DNA of 64,000 nt from CAVZMI01 sp050011775 (lineage in GTDB: Bacteria; Bacteroidota; Ignavibacteria; UBA10030; CAVZMI01), in the NCBI GenBank assembly GCA_050011775.1, contig JBEKIL010000004.1:124001-188000 (forward strand), read 5' to 3'. Position 1 is the stretch's first letter; each line of letters opens with the position of its first letter. Under the pieces are notes generated by a model, which had not been told where the DNA came from, made no database searches, and was given only the letters and a program-made list of their open reading frames with translations. A program made the translations under genes and the position numbers. Shown one piece after another: positions 8,962 to 17,491 of the stretch.

Positions 8962-11043
8962 ATGCGTGCCAATTCTCACTTTTTATTTCTCATTGGATTT
9001 TTCGTACTCGGTCAGGCCACTTTGAAGGCGCAGTGGAGTCAGACGAACGGACCAACAGGCGGTTGCATTAATGCACTCACGACACTTGGGTCTACGATTA
9101 TTGCTGGAACGGAAGCAGGAGCATTCCGATCCACCGATAATGGCGCGCACTGGACAGCGGCAAACACGGGACTTACTAATTACGAAATTCTCGCCCTCAC
9201 ATCGGGTGAGCGCATCTTCATGGGAACAGGTTCCGATTTGGTATCATCGACAGATCAGGGAGTGACTTGGTCATCATCTCTTATGAACGATTATGTTCTT
9301 TCTATTGCCACAAACGGTACATATCTCCTTGTCGGAACATACAGCGGTGTTTCACTCTCAACCGATAATGGTACAAACTGGACGCAGGTGAACAACGGAT
9401 TGACGAATACTACCGTTCAGGCGCTCGCCATCGTTGGATCTACGTTTTTTGCCGGAACCGGAAACGGATTATTCCTCTCGACAGATCAAGGTGCAAGTTG
9501 GCATGCTCCTACAACAGGCCCGACAAATTCGAATATCAGATGCTTTACAGTAAAAGACACGAATGTATATGCAGGTACATGGGGCGGCGGTGTGTTTGTC
9601 ACATCAGACACCGGTGCACATTGGTCTGAGACGAACAACGGATTTTCTTCGTCAGAGATCGTGATGTCCTTGTACACCTTTGGTACGGTGCTCTGTGTCG
9701 GGACAGGAAACGACGGTCCATACGTCTCGACTGATGATGGTGCGCATTGGAATTCTACGGCATCGCTGCCGGGGGGTGAAGTGCATGCGTTCACCTCGAA
9801 TAACACAACACTCTTTACAGGGACACGCAGTTCTTTGTACGCCTCCACCGATACAGGAAAGCACTGGACAGAAGCATGTGACGGTATGATTGCTGCATAC
9901 TGTTCTGCACTAGGGGGTTCTGGTTCGACTATCTATGCTGCTTCTGGTACTAACGGTGTGTATCTTTCCACAAATGAAGGAACAAGCTGGACAGCATCGA
10001 ACAATGGATTAGATATCCCTATCGCGTATACAATTGCCGTAGACGGATCGTTTATTTATCTTGGCGACAACGGCGGAGCTCATCGTTCAACGGATGGCGG
10101 TGCAAATTGGTTAACAGCTAATACAGGTTTCGTGAATTACAATCCTGTTAATGCATTTTTTGTAGATGGTACAAATCTGTACTCTGGCGGAGATGATGGA
10201 GTATATCTATCTACTGATCATGCCGCAAACTGGACACCGGCAAAAACCGGATTACCTCAAGAGAATCCCCACAATATAATCTATGCACTCGGCAAAATTG
10301 GCTCTAAACTCATTGCAGCAACGTATGATTCCGGCTTCTTTGTATCGACGAACAATGCAGCTAATTGGGCACCATCCAGTACAGGCCTTCCGCTACCTGC
10401 GAGGGGGAAAAAATTCGTGACAGTCGGAACAAAAATCTATGCGGGATTGCAGAATAATAGAGGTGTATATGTTTCGGCAGATAGCTGCAACAGCTGGACA
10501 GCTATCAATGAAGGATTAACGGATTTGGACATAAATGCATTGGCAAGTGACGGAACAAATCTGTTTGCCGGCACACTTAATTGTGTATCCATTTTGATGC
10601 ATGGAAGTACGAGTTGGATACCTATGGCAACAGGGCTTCCTGTGGTGGGGTCGAATGAAATAGATGCGTTGCTTGTTAATGGTGATTACCTTTATGCCGC
10701 AGTCGGGAGCTCAGGCGTCTGGCGGCGTCTCTTATCAGAGATGACGGATGTGAAAAATTACACCGCTCAGAATCAGCCTGATGTATTTACCCTAAAGCAA
10801 AACTATCCAAATCCGTTCAATCCAACCACAACAATTTCCTTTAGTCTTCCGACACCATCCAAGGTGTCTTTGAAAGTATTTGATTTGTTAGGAAGAGAGG
10901 TTGCAATAATTGTTTCCGAAGTACTATCGGCTGGTGATCACTCTCGGCAATGGAATGCATCAGGTTTTGCGAGTGGTATTTATTATTACAGATTAGAGGC
11001 TGGAATTTTTGTTGAAACAAAGAAACTTGTTTTACTTCGATGA
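8962..11043 (+). CDS. Secreted beta-propeller-like (BNR/YCF48-type repeat) protein with T9SS sorting domain
   Basis: The protein has 693 residues from the ATG at 8962, chosen because GAAAGGAGA precedes it and a signal peptide (HFLFLIGFFVLG...LKAQ) follows. The body is built from about a dozen repeats of roughly 40-45 residues with the pattern 'GTxxGVxxSTDNGxxWTxxNxGL'. Examples are AGAFRSTDNGAHWT, SGVSLSTDNGTNWT and NGLFLSTDQGASWH. Such repeats are Asp-box/BNR-type blades of a sialidase-like or Ycf48-like beta-propeller. The Asp-box S-x-D-x-G-x-x-W is plain, but no sialidase catalytic residues were identified, so a binding or structural role is likely. The last 85 residues are a T9SS type A sorting domain (YPNPFNPTTTISF...GREVAII...SGIYYYRLEAG). 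Confidence 0.9.
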   Translation: MRANSHFLFLIGFFVLGQATLKAQWSQTNGPTGGCINALTTLGSTIIAGTEAGAFRSTDNGAHWTAANTGLTNYEILALTSGERIFMGTGSDLVSSTDQGVTWSSSLMNDYVLSIATNGTYLLVGTYSGVSLSTDNGTNWTQVNNGLTNTTVQALAIVGSTFFAGTGNGLFLSTDQGASWHAPTTGPTNSNIRCFTVKDTNVYAGTWGGGVFVTSDTGAHWSETNNGFSSSEIVMSLYTFGTVLCVGTGNDGPYVSTDDGAHWNSTASLPGGEVHAFTSNNTTLFTGTRSSLYASTDTGKHWTEACDGMIAAYCSALGGSGSTIYAASGTNGVYLSTNEGTSWTASNNGLDIPIAYTIAVDGSFIYLGDNGGAHRSTDGGANWLTANTGFVNYNPVNAFFVDGTNLYSGGDDGVYLSTDHAANWTPAKTGLPQENPHNIIYALGKIGSKLIAATYDSGFFVSTNNAANWAPSSTGLPLPARGKKFVTVGTKIYAGLQNNRGVYVSADSCNSWTAINEGLTDLDINALASDGTNLFAGTLNCVSILMHGSTSWIPMATGLPVVGSNEIDALLVNGDYLYAAVGSSGVWRRLLSEMTDVKNYTAQNQPDVFTLKQNYPNPFNPTTTISFSLPTPSKVSLKVFDLLGREVAIIVSEVLSAGDHSRQWNASGFASGIYYYRLEAGIFVETKKLVLLR

Positions 11044-11289
11044 ACGGGCCTGCACGCCGACCTGTTCGCCGAAATGGAGTGCAGGCGGAAGGGCCGCGTT
11101 CTAGCCCGCAGGCGGGCAACTGTACATAACGGCGAAACAGTACTTTAGTACAACGGACACTGCAACACTTTGTCCAATCCTGCAGTCATTTTTAAAAGTT
11201 TTGTTCTGCGGACTCGACGTAATGCCCATGGACGTTGAGTGCCATTTTTTTGCGTTAACACAAGAAATAACAATAAGGAACATTATATC
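11044..11289. other. Intergenic region with GC-rich inverted repeats
   Basis: GCCTGCA at about 11,049 pairs with TGCAGGC about 30 bases further on, and CCCGCAGGCGGG follows near 11,105. No gene was recognised. The right end contains the AAGGA ribosome-binding site of the next gene. Confidence 0.45.
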
Positions 11290-11961
11290 ATGATCTCTAC
11301 ATTTCTCACAATCACCCGTTTTGTTGGCTTCCTTTTCACAATATACATTTGGCGTATAATTCAATACGGACAGTATTCTCAACTCACGTCATTCATCATA
11401 ATTATTGGATCAGTCCTGCTGGTTTTCCCCGTAGTTTGGGTTGGACGGAAAGCGATCGATGTCCAACCATCGATCCAGCGTCTCGCCTGGATAACAAGCT
11501 TTGTTCATACAATACTGATGATTTTCTTTGGCGCTTCTGTTATCGAAGCCATTAAATTTTTTCAAGTCTCACGCGGCATAACTATACCATTGCCGGTTGA
11601 AGTCGGAACGGTACTGCTTTATATTACTGGTGCATGTTTATCGTTGACCGTCGTAAATCTTGCATTAAGCGGACTCGGTGCACCCTTTGCTATTGCGTTG
11701 AGCAAACGCCTTGCAGATCGCTGGATGTACAGATGGACAAGAAATCCGATGGTCTTGTGCTCTCTCGCTACGCTTATTTCCATTGGCCTGTACTTGCAGT
11801 CTTTTTATTTTATTTTCTGGGTTATTATACTTTTAACACCGGCATGGATTTACTTTCTCAAAGCATATGAAGAACGCGAGCTTGAAATCCGTTTTGGTGC
11901 ATCATACCAGGACTACAAAGCCAGGACTTCTTTCTTCTGGCCAAGAAAGCCGAAGAGATAG
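11290..11961 (+). CDS. Isoprenylcysteine carboxyl methyltransferase (ICMT)-family membrane protein
   Basis: The protein has 223 residues from the ATG at 11,290, with AAGGA ten bases upstream; an in-frame start at 11,239 has no such support. Five or six hydrophobic segments span the protein. The C-terminal third carries the family signature: RNPMVLCSLATLISIGL followed by a membrane hairpin, then the conserved E-x-x-L-E-x-R-F-G-x-x-Y-x-x-Y block (EERELEIRFGASYQDYKAR) and a proline near the end. Eukaryotic ICMT and bacterial phospholipid/DUF1295-like methyltransferases share this fold and use S-adenosylmethionine at the membrane. The bacterial substrate is unknown. No operon partners. Confidence 0.8.
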   Translation: MISTFLTITRFVGFLFTIYIWRIIQYGQYSQLTSFIIIIGSVLLVFPVVWVGRKAIDVQPSIQRLAWITSFVHTILMIFFGASVIEAIKFFQVSRGITIPLPVEVGTVLLYITGACLSLTVVNLALSGLGAPFAIALSKRLADRWMYRWTRNPMVLCSLATLISIGLYLQSFYFIFWVIILLTPAWIYFLKAYEERELEIRFGASYQDYKARTSFFWPRKPKR

Positions 11962-12122
11962 AATCAAGCCGTAGCACAACGAACGCACAACAGTTAAAAA
12001 CATGATCCGTTTCCCGCGGAGCGAGAGATGAGACTATAATTGAAAAAAATAAAATACCCTCCGGACTCATAAATCGAGACTTCTGAATAACATATCCGGT
12101 CGGAGAAAAATGAATGCCGAAT

Positions 12123-12290
12123 GAATGGCCACGACCTTCAGGTCGTGGATTTTTAAATCCAAAAAATCTTTGCGGGCTTTAGCCCTACATCAATCTAATG
12201 TGGGGTTAAAACCCCTCATTTTTCTCCTCTTATTTCCCACGAGCTACTCGCCTCGCTCCGCTTCAGCGGAGCAGGAAGCTCGTGGCAATT
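12123..12290. repeat. Stack of four palindromes (REP-like cluster)
   Basis: In order: CCACGACC-ttca-GGTCGTGG; GGGCT-tt-AGCCC; GGGGTT-aa-AACCCC; and an outer CCACGAGCT/AGCTCGTGG pair enclosing GCTCCGCT-tc-AGCGGAGC. The last one carries CTCGCCTCGCTC, which recurs in other palindromes of this window (about 17,421, 22,672 and 36,377). Such stacks resemble REP or IS200/IS605-derived elements; no transposase is nearby. Confidence 0.65.
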
Positions 12291-12620
12291 CAGAAAATAC
12301 AGATTGTTTTAGACCACTGGCTCAAGTGTGTCCATAGAAAATATATAAACAGAGTTTTTCAGACGTCTCAAATCGTCAATCCCGAAGGGTCGTAGACATA
12401 AATCATCAATATCAATGGCCATTTCATACTTTGGTTTGCATTTCCCCTCGTAATTTCTTACGTTCTAACAGAAATTACACATACTTCCTTCAGTCGATAC
12501 TAGAGGGGCTTCGATTACGAAATTGTCTGTCCCACGTTTACTTGCACGGCACGGATAAGTCGAAGACCATTAAAGCATACAGAGGCTGACAGGTACATCC
12601 AAAAGAAATAAATACGCTAT

Positions 12621-12656
12621 ACCACGAAGTGGTACTGTTCCACCGTATAGCGTCTT
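12621..12656. repeat. Copy of a dispersed palindromic block next to a cassette boundary
   Basis: Positions 12,621-12,648 match 44,656-44,683 at about 24 of 28 positions (ACCaCGaAGtGGTACTGTT then cCACCGTAT). Here the block is enclosed by ACGCTATAC and GTATAGCGT. It lies 8 bases left of the GTTATAC core. Confidence 0.6.
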
Positions 12657-12702
12657 TACAGATGTTATACGCCATGTGCCCGTCATATTTACAGAGGATC
12701 GA

Positions 12703-13188
12703 ATGGAATGGATATCCGGAATTATTAGCATCGGAAATAAACTTTTTCCGTGGATTGGGAAAATATGGAACAAACGCCGCTTTGGTCCTCGAATTCAACT
12801 AGACCTGAGCTGGGATCATCCACAAATCTACATTGCCGGTGAACCTATTAGAACATGGCGAACCCTTTTGATCCAGGCAATAGGCGCAAAAGAAAGTGAG
12901 TATGAGATAGCATCGGGTTATTTAGAAGCACGAGAATTCAACACGAAAAAATTTATCCTAATTACAGATTTATCAAACTTGATTCTACTACCACTACACC
13001 TAGATGCTAATCGACAAAAAGATTTTGAAATAGATGGAACAACGGTGACAAAGCATCTTCGTCGTATTTTTAAGGAAAATACTCCAATAGAAATTCGTGT
13101 GAATGTTCAGGATTATTACGGCACACGAATAATCAGCAAACCATTTCAAGTTACTATAACTGAATTGGAGCGCAAGGAAACTCGATGA
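12703..13188 (+). CDS. Hypothetical protein, first cassette gene
   Basis: The protein has 161 residues from the ATG at 12,703, preceded by AGAGGA; an ATG at 12,676 would add 9 residues. I do not recognise the family. The N-terminus (MEWISGIISIGNKLFPWIGKIWNKRR) is an amphipathic or weakly hydrophobic helix. It is followed by an all-beta-looking part (IQLDLSWDHPQIYIAGEPIRTWRTLLIQAIGAKESEYEIASGYLEA...FQVTITELERK). No catalytic motif is seen. The gene fills one cassette-like unit: a GTTATAC core lies 33 bases upstream and an attC-like site begins about 40 bases downstream. Single small orphan genes of this kind are usual in integron cassettes. Confidence 0.6.
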   Translation: MEWISGIISIGNKLFPWIGKIWNKRRFGPRIQLDLSWDHPQIYIAGEPIRTWRTLLIQAIGAKESEYEIASGYLEAREFNTKKFILITDLSNLILLPLHLDANRQKDFEIDGTTVTKHLRRIFKENTPIEIRVNVQDYYGTRIISKPFQVTITELERKETR

Positions 13189-13228
13189 GAAGTCCCTGTC
13201 TAATAATAGACTATATAATTGAATATTA

Positions 13229-13409
13229 TACGGGCACACGGGCGTATAACAAGCGTGCCCACGACGGTCGCACATTTGCTAAAGCTTTTGTAAATTCGAT
13301 TTGAGAATAGATAATAGTGCTCCCTCAATACCATGCCGGAGCTTAGAGTATAAATAATTCATTCGCAAGTTACCGGCATGGTACTGCGTGGGCACGCCAG
13401 ACGTTATGT
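13229..13409 (+). other. attC-like recombination site, cassette 1
   Basis: The left end GGCGTATAAC (13,241-13,250) is the exact complement of the first bases of cassette 1 (GTTATACGCC at 12,664), as integron attC sites require. The outer arms are GCGTGCCCACG (13,253-13,263) and CGTGGGCACGC (13,387-13,397). The inner arms are ACCATGCCGG (13,330-13,339) and CCGGCATGGT (13,373-13,382). The right core is GTTATGT (13,403-13,409). The left spacer between arms is long (66 bases). The structure was read by eye and no folding was computed. Confidence 0.7.
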
Positions 13410-13436
13410 GAAATTGTGCCCCTCAAGGAAAATACA

Positions 13437-16040
13437 ATGGATAAAAAATTTTTATTCAAACTTTCGAGTACACCAACAACGACTTACTCCGATGCCGAAG
13501 TATTATTCCGAGACCTAAAAAACCGTGATCCGAAAATTCAACATCTTTGGTCCCACCAAGCTGATATTCTGAGGGAATATCATAGGAGCATTGATCAAAT
13601 TGACATCGCACTCGAATTACCTACAGGTGCCGGCAAAACACTAGTCGGCTTGCTTATTGCTGAGTGGCGCAGACTTTCCCTCAATCAACGGGTTGCCTAC
13701 CTTTGCCCTACTCGCCAGCTTGCATACCAAGTTGGCCAAAAAGCTACTGAATATGGAATAAAGGCACATGTCTTGGTCGGATCACAATCTCTATATCCCG
13801 CAGGTCAATTTGCAGAATATGCGTCAGCGAAAGCCATTGCTGTGACTACTTATTCGGGTTTTTTCAACACGAATCCAAGAATCGATCGGCCTGAGACTGT
13901 CGTGTTCGATGATGCCCATGCTGGTGAGAATTATATTGCTAAAATGTGGTCAATGAATATATCTCGTTTTGACAACAAGACTTTATTCGATCAGATCGTG
14001 GATCTGTTTTGCTCGGAACTACCCGATTACTCAATTAGTACTTTAAAAGATGATGATGCTAGACCATATCAGAGACAGTTGGTTGAAATGGTTCCAGTTC
14101 CAAGATTCCTTAAAAAATTACAACCACTAACAGACCTTCTGGACGCCTCAACAGCAGATACCGAACTCGCTTACCCTTGGAGTTTGATAAGAAATAAGCT
14201 GGCAGCTTGTTGTGTTTTTTTCTCTTGGTCTGATATTCTAGTCCGGCCTTGGATACCTCCAACATTAACTCATCTTCCATTTGCCTCTTCGAAGCAAAGG
14301 ATCTATATGTCTGCAACTATCGGTGCAGGCGGCGAGCTTGAGCGTATTATTGGAGTGCCTTCGATTCATAGAATTCCAGTTCCTCAAGGTTGGGATAAAC
14401 AGAGCACTGGCAGGAGGTTGTTCATTTTCCCGGATCATTCCTTCTCCTATACTGAGTACGATGATTGGTTGACGAGGACTTTGGATTCAAAGGAACGATC
14501 GCTAGTGCTCACACCGCATGGTTTATCCTTGCGATCTTTTTTGGAAACAATGGCACAATTCGGCCTCACTCACCAGATACTTAAAGCACAAGACGTCGAA
14601 GAAACATTAGATCCCTTTATAAATTCCTCAAACGTTCTTCTTGCTCTGACGAATCGCTATGATGGCATCGATTTGCCTGGTGATAGTTGTAGAATATTGG
14701 TTGTCTACGGATTACCCACGGCTGTGAATCTCCAAGAAAGATTCCTATGGACAAAACTCGGTCTTACCACTGTACTTAAAGATAGAATCAGAACCAGAAT
14801 CACCCAAGCAGTCGGTCGATGTACTCGCAACTCCACAGATTATGCAGTGGTGCTAATGATTGGAGAATCATTATTCGATTTCTGTGTAAAACACGAGAAT
14901 AGGTCAGAACTTCACCCAGAACTACGTGCAGAGATAGACTTTGGAATTGATAATTCTAGCCAATCTAACATAGGCGAATTGACTGCTTTGATTGAATTGT
15001 TCTTAAATCGCGACGCGTCTTGGAATCAAGCAGAAGCAGACATTAGCAAGAGACGAGATGAGACGCTCCATCCCCCACCCGCCTATGTCGGAGTTCTACG
15101 GACAGTAGTCCATTACGAAGTAGACTATCAATATGATCTGTGGAAAGAAGATTATTCTCAAGCTTTAGTGAAGGCGACTACTATTATTGACAATCTTTCT
15201 GGCGACGAGCTGGCCGGATATAGGGCTTTATGGAATTATTTTGCAGGATGCGCTTCATATCAACTTGGTCTTGTATCAGGAAAGAATGAAATGATACAAA
15301 CCGCTGCAGACCGGTTCTTACGTGCATCACAGGCTGTCCGTACATTATCCTGGTTCGCCCGTTTAGCTCACGAATTCGGTGCAACACCGACCCGGCAATC
15401 TCAATCTCAATACCTTACAGTACTAGCGACTGAATTTATCAATTCCTATTTGATGAATTTGGGGACTGTTGGAAGACGCTTTGATAAAGTATTATCAGAG
15501 TTTGAATCTAAAATCCGAGTTACGGATTCTGATAGTTTTGATCAAGGATTAACCGAACTTGGTAAAATGTTAGGATTCGATGCCGAAAAACCCGAAGGCG
15601 TAGGAGTCCCTGATAGCGTTTGGCGTATTGGTGGAGAGTTCGTGCTTCTATTTGAATCAAAGAGTGATGAAAGCCCAGATGATAAGATATCCATCAGAAC
15701 CTGTAGACAAGCGCAAGGCCATTTGAATTGGGAGCGATCCAGACCATTCTTTACCCAAAACGCCAAACTTCATTGTATTGTTGTCACTCCCCGTTCAGTG
15801 CTCGATAAGGCCGCTTTGCCACATTCCGATAATCTCTATTATCTTTCATCGGACGCCATTAGAAAACTCTTCAGAGAAGCCGATGCTTGTTTACGACTGA
15901 TTAGGAGTAAATCACCCGACCTGGAAAGCGAGCAACGGCTTGGGTTAATTCAAGCCGAACTTCTACAGGCACAATTGATACCTGAAGCAATTATTAAGCA
16001 TTTAACTTCAACTCGGCTTGCTGATATAACATGCAAATGA
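13437..16040 (+). CDS. Superfamily 2 (XPD/DinG-like) helicase fused to a PD-(D/E)xK-type nuclease domain
   Basis: The protein has 867 residues from the ATG at 13,437, with AAGGA just upstream. The helicase part shows Walker A LPTGAGKT (about 61-68), DDAH (158-161), SAT (about 292), and a second RecA half with RYDGIDLPGDSCRILVVYGLP and QAVGRCTRN (about 458). That second half resembles XPD/DinG-type helicases; I do not see the four cysteines of an iron-sulfur domain. A helical region follows. Near residues 724-742, PDSVWRIGGEFVLLFESKS fits a PD-(D/E)xK core (Asp, Glu, Lys on successive strands). The layout suggests a DNA-cleaving defence protein, but that is inference. The gene fills a whole cassette; its stop codon lies in the terminal inverted repeat. 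Confidence 0.8.
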   Translation: MDKKFLFKLSSTPTTTYSDAEVLFRDLKNRDPKIQHLWSHQADILREYHRSIDQIDIALELPTGAGKTLVGLLIAEWRRLSLNQRVAYLCPTRQLAYQVGQKATEYGIKAHVLVGSQSLYPAGQFAEYASAKAIAVTTYSGFFNTNPRIDRPETVVFDDAHAGENYIAKMWSMNISRFDNKTLFDQIVDLFCSELPDYSISTLKDDDARPYQRQLVEMVPVPRFLKKLQPLTDLLDASTADTELAYPWSLIRNKLAACCVFFSWSDILVRPWIPPTLTHLPFASSKQRIYMSATIGAGGELERIIGVPSIHRIPVPQGWDKQSTGRRLFIFPDHSFSYTEYDDWLTRTLDSKERSLVLTPHGLSLRSFLETMAQFGLTHQILKAQDVEETLDPFINSSNVLLALTNRYDGIDLPGDSCRILVVYGLPTAVNLQERFLWTKLGLTTVLKDRIRTRITQAVGRCTRNSTDYAVVLMIGESLFDFCVKHENRSELHPELRAEIDFGIDNSSQSNIGELTALIELFLNRDASWNQAEADISKRRDETLHPPPAYVGVLRTVVHYEVDYQYDLWKEDYSQALVKATTIIDNLSGDELAGYRALWNYFAGCASYQLGLVSGKNEMIQTAADRFLRASQAVRTLSWFARLAHEFGATPTRQSQSQYLTVLATEFINSYLMNLGTVGRRFDKVLSEFESKIRVTDSDSFDQGLTELGKMLGFDAEKPEGVGVPDSVWRIGGEFVLLFESKSDESPDDKISIRTCRQAQGHLNWERSRPFFTQNAKLHCIVVTPRSVLDKAALPHSDNLYYLSSDAIRKLFREADACLRLIRSKSPDLESEQRLGLIQAELLQAQLIPEAIIKHLTSTRLADITCK

Positions 16041-16165
16041 GGGGCACAACTTCATATAACAGCGGGCACCACGACACTTCATTCAAGCCCGCCACGGTGC
16101 AGTTATTAAATGGGTCGTTCGCCATATCCCGTGTCGGGCTTGCGTGGTGCCCGCACACGTTATGC
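16039..16165 (+). other. attC-like recombination site, cassette 2
   Basis: The left end (16,039-16,060) is complementary to the start of the same cassette (13,403-13,424) at 20 of 22 positions. The outer arms GCGGGCACCACG (16,062-16,073) and CGTGGTGCCCGC (16,143-16,154) are perfect. The inner arms AAGCCCGCCACGG (16,085-16,097) and CCGTGTCGGGCTT (16,129-16,141) have one mismatch. The right core is GTTATGC (16,159-16,165). This is the best attC candidate in the window. Confidence 0.78.
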
Positions 16166-16252
16166 GCCACGCGGCTTGTTGTCTAGTCGACTAAATTCGT
16201 CATGCCTAAAAATGGCGGGAATCTTGCCCCCAGAAATAAAAGGAGGAAAACC

Positions 16253-17200
16253 ATGAAGAGCTACATGAAGCTCGGAATTCTTGCGCTCGCACTTGCGTGC
16301 TCAGTGCGAGCTCAATCGGTGCAAGGATCAGCAGAGGGAAAGCAAGCAGTGGAAGTACTCCCCCGGGCCACAGTCACCGTGCTGGTGGACAACATGGTAG
16401 GTCGCGGAGATGTGCTCGGCGAATGGGGTGCCGCATTTCTGATCAACACAGACCAGCACCAGATTCTCTTCGATACTGGTGGGGGACAAGTCCTCATCGG
16501 AAATTCCCGAGCCCTTGGTGTGGATCTCGCCAAAACTGAAGCCATTGTCATCAGCCATGGGCATCCGGATCACACAGGGGGACTCGATGCTGCTTTGAAT
16601 GTCTGCAAGTCTGTGGATTTATTTGTTCACCCAGCCGTTTTCGAGACTAGATATTATAAGGGAGATTCAGGCGCGGTGGCTTATAGCTTCGTTTTCACCA
16701 GACAACAACTGCTTCAACGAGTTCGCAATCTGGTTGAGACGAAGGGACCGACTCTCATTTCTGAACGAGTAATGGTCACGGGCCAGGTTCCCCGACTAAA
16801 CGATTTTGAAGATACCGGTTTGCGCGGGTACGTTTTCCTTGACAGCAGTTTGACAATAGAAGATCCAATTCCGGATGATCAAGCCGTGTTCTTCCGCGTT
16901 CCAGAGGGAGTCGTTATATTGCTCGGATGCGGCCACGCCGGGCTGGTCAATACAATGGAGTATGTATGCAAGCTAACGGGTGAGCAGCACATCTACGCGG
17001 TCATTGGCGGCACTCATTTGCTTAATGCTTCTCCCTCGCGTATGCTAAAGACTATCGAAGCGCTGCGGATGTACGACGTACAGAAGATCATGCTGTCGCA
17101 TTGTACCGGCCTTCGCGCATACGCACAGCTGGCAAATGCTTTTCCAGGTCGATGCAGCTGGCCGGCTAGTGGAACCACAATCAAGTTCGGTTCTCAGTAA
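16253..17200 (+). CDS. Secreted metallo-beta-lactamase-fold hydrolase (COG1237-like)
   Basis: The protein has 315 residues. The ATG at 16,253 is chosen because AAAGGAGG lies 6 bases upstream and a signal peptide (MKSYMKLGILALALACSVRA) follows. The zinc-binding motif HGHPDH is at residues 102-107, followed by TGGLDAAL. Later ligand regions are GCGHAGLVNTMEY and VIGGTHLL. These motifs match the family annotated as 7,8-dihydropterin-6-methyl-aminobenzene-phosphate synthase-like hydrolases, whose real substrates are mostly unknown. The gene is clearly more GC-rich than the genes on either side, pointing to a separate origin. It sits between two cassette cores, GTTATGC at 16,159 and GTTAAGT at 17,577. 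Confidence 0.85.
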   Translation: MKSYMKLGILALALACSVRAQSVQGSAEGKQAVEVLPRATVTVLVDNMVGRGDVLGEWGAAFLINTDQHQILFDTGGGQVLIGNSRALGVDLAKTEAIVISHGHPDHTGGLDAALNVCKSVDLFVHPAVFETRYYKGDSGAVAYSFVFTRQQLLQRVRNLVETKGPTLISERVMVTGQVPRLNDFEDTGLRGYVFLDSSLTIEDPIPDDQAVFFRVPEGVVILLGCGHAGLVNTMEYVCKLTGEQHIYAVIGGTHLLNASPSRMLKTIEALRMYDVQKIMLSHCTGLRAYAQLANAFPGRCSWPASGTTIKFGSQ

Positions 17201-17308
17201 TCTGTGATGTGAAATGCTGGAAGATATGATGCAACAGTGAAGTGGTTCACTACACGGCGGGCAGGCGCTTCCGCCAAAAGATTCCGCCAGACCCTAAAGG
17301 GCCGTAAA

Positions 17309-17416
17309 TCCCACTGGAAAGTGTGGGACGAGAAAAACCGGAACACGGAAACGGCGGACGCACATCCCACTGAATAGAGTGGGACGAAAGAGATCGAAAC
17401 GCGACAGCATGGCGGA
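17309..17416. repeat. Two tandem two-level palindromic repeat units
   Basis: Unit 1 starts TCCCACT-ggaa-AGTGTGGGACGA and ends in GGCGGA. Unit 2 (from 17,365) starts TCCCACT-gaat-AGAGTGGGACGA and ends in GGCGGA. A CCGCC lies to the left of unit 1. A third, more diverged unit is at 7850-7893. Confidence 0.65.
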
Positions 17417-17417
17417 C

Positions 17418-17458
17418 CCGCTCCGCCTCGAGATGCTCGGCAGAGCGAGGCGAGCAGA
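17418..17458. repeat. REP-like palindrome with GCGAGGCGAGC core
   Basis: CCCGCTCCGCCTCGAG on the left pairs imperfectly with CGGCAGAGCGAGGCGAGC on the right. The core is shared with the palindromes at about 12,250, 22,672 and 36,377. Confidence 0.55.
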
Positions 17459-17491
17459 CGCACGCTGGATAGGCGATGTTGAAGCAAAGGT

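Larger units (their letters stand above)
11962..12702. other. Long intergenic region rich in palindromes, up to the first cassette boundary
   Basis: No gene is visible in about 740 bases. It holds a stack of hairpins at 12,123-12,290 and a block at 12,621-12,648 that is shared with the element near 44,660. A GTTATAC cassette-type core lies at 12,664-12,670, just before the first cassette gene. The rest is AT-rich DNA with no recognisable feature. Confidence 0.6.

Noticed and set aside
8962..11043. Sialidase function because of the Asp-box repeats
   Set aside because: The Asp-boxes are structural; the arginine triad and catalytic Tyr/Glu pair of sialidases were not seen.
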